Shown piece by piece: positions 56,811-64,000 of a DNA stretch of 64,000 nucleotides (position 1 is the first letter of the stretch; each line of letters begins with the position of its first letter). Location of the stretch: contig CALZUQ010000004.1 of assembly GCA_945829425.1 (NCBI GenBank), positions 19,337 to 83,336 of the forward strand, written 5' to 3'. The notes beneath the pieces are model-generated. The model had not been told where the DNA came from and ran no database searches. It saw only the letters and a program-made list of their open reading frames with translations. The position numbers were made by a program, and so were the translations under genes. The DNA is from an uncultured bacterium. GTDB taxonomy: Bacteria; Bacteroidota; Bacteroidia; Bacteroidales; Bacteroidaceae.

Positions 56811-57341
56811 ATGATCATGAAGTATTTCGCATTATTGCTGTCGGTTATTACCATGTTGATTACCACAGGAGAAGTTAAGGCACAGGTTGCCAGTGAAGAA
56901 ACGCGAGAGAATATCGTTGTTGATGGTCTTGCATACGTTATCTTCAAGAATGCCAAGACTGCCGCCGTTATTCCCAATTACTATTATGACGACAACAAGG
57001 AGCTGCACCTTCTGTGTGACCCCTATGCTGGCGACATCGCCGTACCGGCAACAATCACAGTGGAAGGCGTGGACTACACCGTGACCGAACTGGCAGAAGA
57101 CGCGTTTTGGGCGTCTGACGTAACAAGTCTCTCGCTTCCATCGACAATAAAGAAGCTTGGCACCAACTCAATAGTTTTTTGCACGGAGCTAAAGAAGGTC
57201 AACATACCGGCATCGGTGGAGGAAATTAGCGACGGAGTGTTTGGTATTTGTGGGGAAATCACCGATTTCACTCTTGACGAGGGCAATAGCCACTTCATCA
57301 TGGAGTCGGACATGCTGATGAGAAAGGTAATGTCTCATTAA
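56811..57341 (+). pseudogene. Internally deleted (855 bp, in-frame) copy of the 62173-63558 LRR protein gene
   Basis: Residues 1-170 identical to 62173 ORF, then joins directly to its C-terminus (..RKVMSH) at a 2-bp GA microhomology. Confidence 0.85.
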
Positions 57342-57372
57342 CAGAACTTTTGAGTACTATGTGGACGGATTA

Positions 57373-57502
57373 GGCTGGAAGCCTATACTTTGAGTAACCC
57401 GGGACGAAGTCTCCGGACTATGCCAAGGTCTCCCCCACCCTCTGCTTAGAGGGCAGTACCTTGCACGCCTCTGCTGCATAAGTGATGTACTGGCTTCCAG
57501 CC
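57373..57502. repeat. 130-bp element bounded by 11-bp inverted repeats GGCTGGAAGCC/GGCTTCCAGCC
   Basis: Inverted repeats at 57373-57383 and 57492-57502; second copy 63590-63719. Confidence 0.7.
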
Positions 57503-57506
57503 AGTA

Positions 57507-57664
57507 CCTTAACCTTGACTTGAAACCTGGAACCTGAAACCTGAAACCTGAAACTTGAAACCTGAAACTTGAAACCTGAAACCTGAAACCAGGAACTTGA
57601 AACCTGAAATCTGGAACTTGAAACCAGGAACTTGAAACCTGAAACTTGAAACCTGGAACTTGAC
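57507..57664. repeat. Tandem short repeats: accttR then gaaacctg/gaacttg units
   Basis: accttaaccttgacttgaaacctggaacctgaaacctgaaac...; second copy ~63724-63881. Confidence 0.9.
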
Positions 57665-57704
57665 AATTATACATTATACATTGTAAATTATAATAAAAGA
57701 CAAT

Positions 57705-59411
57705 ATGAAAAAGAACAAATGGTTCACAATGCTGCTGATGGCAGCAATGTGCGTGTTAGGATTCACATCGTGTAGCGATGATGACGACGACAATGGCGAC
57801 TCTCCCGACACACCTTCGGAGGAACTTGCCGACTACACCATCCTTCTATATGGATGTGGCGGAAGCAACCTCGACGATTGCCTCCTCTTCAACCTGCAAC
57901 AGATTGACGGAATGGGCTACAACGAGAAAGTGAGGTTTACGGGACTGGTGAAATTCTCCCAGCCCTACCAAAATGACGTGAAGAAGCAAGGCACGAGGCT
58001 CTTCAACATGACACCCGGTGGAATGGAGGATAGCCAAGTGGCAGACATATCCTTCAGGCTGAAAGATCCGCAGAACCTTGCCAATTTCATCGTGGATGCC
58101 CAGAAACGTATGCCCGCAAAGAAATACATCATAATATTCTGGAACCACGGCAATACCTTTGACAAGGATGACAATCTCGTGCTCGACAGCTACACCACAG
58201 GAACACGCAGTCTGCTGTACGACGACAACACCGACGAGACAATGTCAATATTCGAGGTGGAGGAAGCAATGAAGAGGGCAGAGAATCTCGGCGCGCAGAA
58301 ACTGTCGTTGGTTTATTGGGACGTATGCTTGATGAACATGATAGAGAACATATACCAAATAAAGGACCACACCGACTATGTTATGGGAGCAGGACACCTC
58401 ACCCCGGGACTTGGCGGCAACTATCCCGAACTCATCAATGCCTTGTCGAACAACGACACGCTGGAAGACGCACTGCGCGAATATGTGCCCGTTGTCCTTC
58501 AAATGTGGAGATTGACAGAAGGCAATGATGCTACAGACCTCAGCGTCATAAACACGGCAAAGCTGGAGCCGCTGGTTCAGGGAATCAGGGAATACTCGCA
58601 GCAGCTGTACGACATCATGAGCAAGCCAGACAGCCAGGAAGCCCTGCGCATTAGCTACGTTAGCGGATGCACCGACGAAAAGAGACCCTTTTACGCACAA
58701 ACCTCCAATCTGTACTTCTTCTATTCCCAGAGCACGTCGGTCGATCTCATCTCCACGTTGACGATAATGGCACATTCCTATCCTGGGTTTAACGGCACAC
58801 TGTCTGCCAGCGCAACGAAAGTGCGCAAGGCACTCGACGAGGCTACTTTAATTAAGGCTTCCAACAATCTTCCATCGCAACTGGAGGAGGTTGGCATCGG
58901 CATACATTGGATGTGGACGGAGGACTACGAGGCTACGGTGAAGAATGTCTATCCACACCTCGCCTTCGACAAGGTTGCAGGCTGGAGCCGCTTCATGGCG
59001 AACAATCCGTGGCGCATAGTCAGTCTCGACACCTCTACTCTTAAGTTCTCGCTTGTGGCGGTGCCCACATGGACACTGTCGTGGAGCCTCGTCACTCCTG
59101 GCGACCTCACGGAGAATGAGCAGCAGAGCATAGGCCAATACTTGGCACGCATCCTCACGCCGCAAGAACTGGCCTACCACAAGCAGATGCAGGTGGAAGC
59201 GGCGGAACGCCTCGCTTACACTCTTAGTCGAAGCGTACGGGAAGCAATCATTAAAAGAATCACCGCAATACTGAAGGAAACGCGCCCAAACAGCACCACA
59301 GTGCCCGAGTTCACCTATCGGCTTACACTCAAGAGCGACGACCCCTCAACCGAGGAATATATTGTAGAGATAACTGATGAAGACTTAGATCAAGAAGCAG
59401 AAGAAAGTTAA
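57705..59411 (+). CDS. Clostripain-like (C11) cysteine peptidase lipoprotein
   Basis: 568 aa; lipobox GFTSCSDDDDDN; DYTILLYGCGGSNLDDCLLFNLQQI, KKYIIIFWNHGNTFD (His), LSLVYWDVCLMNMIENIYQIKDHTDYVMGAGHLTPG (Cys). Confidence 0.9.
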   Translation: MKKNKWFTMLLMAAMCVLGFTSCSDDDDDNGDSPDTPSEELADYTILLYGCGGSNLDDCLLFNLQQIDGMGYNEKVRFTGLVKFSQPYQNDVKKQGTRLFNMTPGGMEDSQVADISFRLKDPQNLANFIVDAQKRMPAKKYIIIFWNHGNTFDKDDNLVLDSYTTGTRSLLYDDNTDETMSIFEVEEAMKRAENLGAQKLSLVYWDVCLMNMIENIYQIKDHTDYVMGAGHLTPGLGGNYPELINALSNNDTLEDALREYVPVVLQMWRLTEGNDATDLSVINTAKLEPLVQGIREYSQQLYDIMSKPDSQEALRISYVSGCTDEKRPFYAQTSNLYFFYSQSTSVDLISTLTIMAHSYPGFNGTLSASATKVRKALDEATLIKASNNLPSQLEEVGIGIHWMWTEDYEATVKNVYPHLAFDKVAGWSRFMANNPWRIVSLDTSTLKFSLVAVPTWTLSWSLVTPGDLTENEQQSIGQYLARILTPQELAYHKQMQVEAAERLAYTLSRSVREAIIKRITAILKETRPNSTTVPEFTYRLTLKSDDPSTEEYIVEITDEDLDQEAEES

Positions 59412-59421
59412 GATTGGACAA

Positions 59422-59568
59422 GTGATGCGTAGGATGTTGGAAAGTGAGCCGCCGTTCCTTATTCACTGTCAAATTGGGCGCGACAGGACAGGTATTGTCA
59501 CTACCTATAATCTTATCGTAACTTTGTACCCGGAAATTCAAATTAGAGCTATAAATAGTTTAACCAAT
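59422..59568 (+). pseudogene. Remnant of a protein tyrosine phosphatase active-site region
   Basis: GTG-start frame MMRRMLESEPPFLIHCQIGRDRTGIVTTYNLIVTLYPEIQIRAI contains the HC-X5-R-T signature HCQIGRDRT. Confidence 0.6.
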
Positions 59569-59575
59569 ATGAATT

Positions 59576-62167
59576 ATGAAAAAGTATTTCTTTATTATTT
59601 TTGCATTGGTGATGATGAATGTCACCAATGCCTACGCTAAGAAGTTCTACCACTATGGTAATACGCTCACCTTCCTCTGCGACGACGAGACGATGACGGC
59701 AGAGGTGGCGGGAACGTACCATGTGGAGACGAGCGGCACCATCACCGTGCCAGAGACATTCGTGGCAAAGGACGGAAAGACATATACCGTTACAGCCATC
59801 GGCGATGATTTCCTGTATTTTCACGGCTGTTTATATTCTCAGAATTGTAGTGAAGTGGTATTGCCCAAGACCATAAAGTCGATAGGCAAATATGCCTTCT
59901 GTGAGACAAACATCAAAAGCATCAACCTGCCGGAAGGACTGGAGTCAATAGGCGAGGCGGCATTCAAGGATTGCAGCAATCTCGAGTTGGCTGAACTGCC
60001 ATCCACGCTGAAGCATCTTGACGACTGGGCTTTTTACAGATGTGCAAATATAACAATATCCACACTGCCAGAGTCGATAGAGACTTTGGGCAAAGGAGTG
60101 TTTGGACATAATGGTCTGGGGGGCAAGATTACATCGTTCACATTCCCCGACCATATAACGGAACTGCCCGACAGTATGTTCTATGATAGAAGTGGAATGA
60201 AGGAAATCCATTTGCCGGCAAGTTTGAAGAAGATTGGCACGCATGTCATCTGCTATACCGATATAACAGAACTGGTAGTACCCGAAAGTGTCACAGAGAT
60301 AGCGGATGCCGCCTTTATGGGCGCCCCTCTGACAAACGTAGTGCTTCCCAAGTCGCTGAAAAGGGTGCCTGCCTTGGCATTTGCCCGTACGAATATGAAG
60401 AATCTCGACTTTCTGCCTGAAGGAATAACGGAAATTGGTGACCAGGCGTTCTATCGTTCACAACTGGAGGAAGCCAATATCCCGGAGGGCGTAACGACAA
60501 TAGGTTCTAATTTATTCTTGTCGAGCCGCAATCTGGAAACAGTGCATTTCCCGTCAACACTTGTGGATGTAACAGGATGGCCGTTAGACGATTGTCCAAA
60601 CCTGAAGAGCTTTACCATTTCCGAGGACAACCCGTCGCTTAAGATGACTGCCGACTCAGTCATGACATGCAATGTGAGCGATGGCCGACGTTTGTTGTAC
60701 GTCGCCCCGTCGGCAATGGTTGACAGAACGTTCGTCTTGCCTGACGATATAACGGAAATTGGCGACAATGCCTTTGGCACCTATAGACAGGTCAGTCACT
60801 TTGAGTTTCCCGAGGGTTTGAGGCGCATAGGCAATTCAAACTTCAAAAGTTCCACGATAAAAAAAGTTGTCCTTCCCTCCACCCTTGAAGAACTGGGCGA
60901 TGAGGTTTTTTCTTCATGTGAGTCGTTAGAGGAGGTTGTGCTGCCTGATAAATTGAAGAGAATACCAGCCAAGGCTTTCTTTTTATGTGAGAATTTATCA
61001 AAATTGAATTGGCCCGAAGAGTTGGAGGAAATAGGGGAAAAGGCTTTTCTTTTAGCAAATCTGCCTTCGGAGGTGATATTGCCCAAAAGTGTAAAGCATA
61101 TCAGCGCGAGCGCCTTCCGTGGTTGGGTAAACCCTATCGAGAACTTTGTACTGCCTGATGGACTTAGTACTATTGAGCCTTATACCTTCTTTACCCGCGA
61201 ACTTCCCAACGGCATTGTCATTCCTAACAGTGTAAGACGAATAGACTATTGTGCGTTCGAATTATGCCAGCTGAAAGACATCGTGATACCAGAGGGTGTG
61301 GAATACTTAGGTGAGAGATGTTACTATGATAATCACGCCACACAGGTTTCTCTGCCGTCAACACTGAGATACATTGACACGCGAGCTTTTGAAAATAATA
61401 ACTTCGAAACCGTCATTCTTCCTGAAGGATTGAAGAGAATAGGAGTTCATGGCTTCTATAACAATGTTTTTCTGAAAGAGGTGGCTATACCTTATGGCGT
61501 TGAGGTTTGTCCGTATGCCTTCGGTAGATGTACAGGATTGGAGAAGGCGACCTTCCCTGAGGATCTGCAGATAATCCATCCGGGACTATTCTCTGGCTGC
61601 ACAAGCCTTAAGAGCGTAGTACTGCCCAAGAATCTCATAGCTTTAGAAAACGAGATATTCGACGGCTGCTCCGCCTTGGAGGAGATTGATTTCCCTAAGA
61701 CGTTGGAGTGCATCGGCAACTGGGTGTTCCGCGGCACAAACCTTAAGAAAGCCGATCTGTCGCACACATCGCTGCGTAACATCATTTGGGAGGCATTTGC
61801 CGACAACAAGAGCCTCACTGAGGTGCGTCTGCCTGCCACATGCAATTTCGTAGGCGCGAAGGCTTTTGCGGGTTGCGACAACATCAGCGTTGTGGAAGTC
61901 CTCGCCACCGAGCCGCCGACGGCAGAGGCTGAGGCATTCCAGTCGCCTGTAACTGACAATGCCGTACTCATCGTGCCGGAAGGCTCTGAGCAGGCCTACC
62001 GCAACGCCGAGGTATGGAAGGAGTTCAAGAACATCGCCACGCCGACTGGAGTAAAATCCACCATTGCAGACTCTGAAAATGAAGGTCGCATCTATGACCT
62101 GCGAGGAGTTGAGATGAAGTCAGAGAAGGGTATATATATAAAAGGTGGTAAGGTGAGAATTAATTAA
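59576..62167 (+). CDS. BspA-type (LRR_5) leucine-rich repeat surface protein
   Basis: 863 aa; N- and C-terminal regions near identical to 51613-54210, extreme C-tail identical to 54283-56805. Confidence 0.93.
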   Translation: MKKYFFIIFALVMMNVTNAYAKKFYHYGNTLTFLCDDETMTAEVAGTYHVETSGTITVPETFVAKDGKTYTVTAIGDDFLYFHGCLYSQNCSEVVLPKTIKSIGKYAFCETNIKSINLPEGLESIGEAAFKDCSNLELAELPSTLKHLDDWAFYRCANITISTLPESIETLGKGVFGHNGLGGKITSFTFPDHITELPDSMFYDRSGMKEIHLPASLKKIGTHVICYTDITELVVPESVTEIADAAFMGAPLTNVVLPKSLKRVPALAFARTNMKNLDFLPEGITEIGDQAFYRSQLEEANIPEGVTTIGSNLFLSSRNLETVHFPSTLVDVTGWPLDDCPNLKSFTISEDNPSLKMTADSVMTCNVSDGRRLLYVAPSAMVDRTFVLPDDITEIGDNAFGTYRQVSHFEFPEGLRRIGNSNFKSSTIKKVVLPSTLEELGDEVFSSCESLEEVVLPDKLKRIPAKAFFLCENLSKLNWPEELEEIGEKAFLLANLPSEVILPKSVKHISASAFRGWVNPIENFVLPDGLSTIEPYTFFTRELPNGIVIPNSVRRIDYCAFELCQLKDIVIPEGVEYLGERCYYDNHATQVSLPSTLRYIDTRAFENNNFETVILPEGLKRIGVHGFYNNVFLKEVAIPYGVEVCPYAFGRCTGLEKATFPEDLQIIHPGLFSGCTSLKSVVLPKNLIALENEIFDGCSALEEIDFPKTLECIGNWVFRGTNLKKADLSHTSLRNIIWEAFADNKSLTEVRLPATCNFVGAKAFAGCDNISVVEVLATEPPTAEAEAFQSPVTDNAVLIVPEGSEQAYRNAEVWKEFKNIATPTGVKSTIADSENEGRIYDLRGVEMKSEKGIYIKGGKVRIN

Positions 62168-62172
62168 AAACA

Positions 62173-63558
62173 ATGATCATGAAGTATTTCGCATTATTGC
62201 TGTCGGTTATTACCATGTTGATTACCACAGGAGAAGTTAAGGCACAGGTTGCCAGTGAAGAAACGCGAGAGAATATCGTTGTTGATGGTCTTGCATACGT
62301 TATCTTCAAGAATGCCAAGACTGCCGCCGTTATTCCCAATTACTATTATGACGACAACAAGGAGCTGCACCTTCTGTGTGACCCCTATGCTGGCGACATC
62401 GCCGTACCGGCAACAATCACAGTGGAAGGCGTGGACTACACCGTGACCGAACTGGCAGAAGACGCGTTTTGGGCGTCTGACGTAACAAGTCTCTCGCTTC
62501 CATCGACAATAAAGAAGCTTGGCACCAACTCAATAGTTTTTTGCACGGAGCTAAAGAAGGTCAACATACCGGCATCGGTGGAGGAAATTAGCGACGGAGT
62601 GTTTGGTATTTGTGGGGAAATCACCGATTTCACTCTTGACGAGGGCAATAGCCACTTCATCATGGAGTCGGACATGCTGATGACTGCCGACAAGAAGAGG
62701 CTGATACACCTTTTCTATGCCAGGGATGAGAACAAGACCGTGAACGTGAGCTTCCCAACCACCATAACCGCCATAGACAATTACGCATTGGCATTCTGTC
62801 GTTCAGTAAAGGAAATCAAACTGCACGAGGGGGTGGAGAAAATAGGAAGGTACGCATTTGCCTGGTGCTCACTCTCCTCGATTGAGATACCTTCCTCAGT
62901 GACCTATCTCGGAGAGGGCTTCGCGGCTGTGAATGAGGGCTTGAAGAAGATAAGCGTGGCAGAGGGTAACACCTGCTGCAAGCTCGTTGACAACGTGCTG
63001 TATGACGCTGACATGAAATTCCTCTATATGGTGCTTCCAGGAATCAATAACATAGATATAGCGGAGACGGTGACGAAAATAGGAAAACACGGAATAGAGG
63101 AAACGGAGTTGGAAACCCTTGTCATACCCGACTCGGTGAAGGAGATTGACGTACAGGCAATAATAAACAACCCAAAGCTCAAGACAGTGGTGATTGGCTC
63201 TGGTATGGAATCAGCCGAGATAATGGCATTGGACGAGAACGAGAGCCTTGAGGCAATCTACCTGAGACGTGAGACACCTGCCGATATCAAGTATGACCTG
63301 TTTGAAGACGAGTATTACGACAAGGTGACGCTTTATGTGCCTACGGGAACAAAAGGAGCCTATGCACTTGCCCCATATTGGGGAAAGTTCAAGACCATTG
63401 AGGAATTCACACCAACAGCCCTGCACCATGTGAAGGCTGAGACCAAGGGGGTCGAGGAACAGATTTACAGTGTGGACGGCTCACGGTGCACGACCTTGCA
63501 TCGTGGTCTCAACATCCTGAGGAGTCAAGGAGAAACGAGAAAGGTAATGTCTCATTAA
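62173..63558 (+). CDS. BspA-like LRR protein, full-length copy
   Basis: 461 aa; VTELAEDAFWASDVTSLSLPSTIKKLGTNSIVFCTELKKVNIPASVEEISDGVFGIC; LRR_5-like. Confidence 0.85.
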   Translation: MIMKYFALLLSVITMLITTGEVKAQVASEETRENIVVDGLAYVIFKNAKTAAVIPNYYYDDNKELHLLCDPYAGDIAVPATITVEGVDYTVTELAEDAFWASDVTSLSLPSTIKKLGTNSIVFCTELKKVNIPASVEEISDGVFGICGEITDFTLDEGNSHFIMESDMLMTADKKRLIHLFYARDENKTVNVSFPTTITAIDNYALAFCRSVKEIKLHEGVEKIGRYAFAWCSLSSIEIPSSVTYLGEGFAAVNEGLKKISVAEGNTCCKLVDNVLYDADMKFLYMVLPGINNIDIAETVTKIGKHGIEETELETLVIPDSVKEIDVQAIINNPKLKTVVIGSGMESAEIMALDENESLEAIYLRRETPADIKYDLFEDEYYDKVTLYVPTGTKGAYALAPYWGKFKTIEEFTPTALHHVKAETKGVEEQIYSVDGSRCTTLHRGLNILRSQGETRKVMSH

Positions 63559-63589
63559 CTGAACTTTTGAGTACTATGTGGACGGATTA

Positions 63590-63719
63590 GGCTGGAAGCC
63601 TATACTTTGAGTAACCCGGGACGAAGTCTCCGGACTATGCCAAGGTCTCCCCCACCCTCTGCTTAGAGGGCAGTACCTTGCACGCCTCTGCTGCATAAGT
63701 GATGTACTGGCTTCCAGCC
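63590..63719. repeat. Second copy of the GGCTGGAAGCC-bounded element
   Basis: Same sequence as 57373-57502 at offset 6217. Confidence 0.75.
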
Positions 63720-63921
63720 AGTACCTTAACCTTGACTTGAAACCTGGAACCTGAAACCTGAAACCTGAAACTTGAAACCTGAAACTTGAAACCTGAAACC
63801 TGAAACCAGGAACTTGAAACCTGAAATCTGGAACTTGAAACCAGGAACTTGAAACCTGAAACTTGAAACCTGGAACTTGACAATTATACATTATACATTG
63901 TAAATTATAATAAAAGACAAT

Positions 63922-64000
63922 ATGAAAAAGAACAAATGGTTCACAATGCTGCTGATGGCAGCAATGTGTGTGTTAGGATTCACATCGTGCAGTGACGACG
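63922..64000 (+). CDS. Start of a second clostripain-like lipoprotein (truncated by window end)
   Basis: atgaaaaagaacaaatggttcacaatgctgctgatggcagcaatg... near identical to the start of 57705. Confidence 0.8.
   Translation, partial: MKKNKWFTMLLMAAMCVLGFTSCSDD

Noticed and set aside
57507-57664. Possible CRISPR array
   Set aside because: Repeat units of ~7-12 bp without unique ~30-bp spacers; no cas genes in window.
57357-57674. Minus-strand ORF MYNCQVPGFKFQVSSSWFQV... and its twin at 63574-63891
   Set aside because: Translation of intergenic tandem repeats; low-complexity product.

Overview
A 64-kb chromosomal segment whose gene families, Bacteroidetes-type promoters (TAnnTTTG) and dispersed repeats point to Bacteroidales, most likely Prevotella-like (taxonomy inferred). 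About 0-34.7 kb is mostly housekeeping and accessory: LptD-like C-terminus, Kef-type antiporter, GH28 and GH28-GH105 pectinases, DUF3298-like lipoprotein, YitT-like membrane protein, leuB, metA, U32 peptidase, secreted proteins (S8 protease, LRR protein), DUF389 protein, dapF, dapL and a nitrogen-assimilation block (TorF-like, PII, Amt, GSIII). About 34.7-64 kb is a plastic accessory region: two tandem AAA-ATPase/PD-(D/E)XK (DUF1703-type) genes; a probable operon with a BMP-like lipoprotein, a type-1 periplasmic-binding protein fused to a legumain-like (C13) protease, and a 2588-aa surface protein with seven ~185-aa 'YNDIG' modules; a gene graveyard; and a recently duplicated cassette of BspA-type LRR proteins with clostripain-like (C11) lipoproteins. 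Noncoding observations: a MITE-like family (3 full copies, at least 3 solo ends) with 21-bp perfect terminal inverted repeats, two copies forming structured 5' leaders; an exact 23-bp-phased array of five CATAAGTTATG palindromes; a GTTAAC cluster upstream of leuB; and three other short phased repeats. All calls are by eye from sequence; no searches were run.
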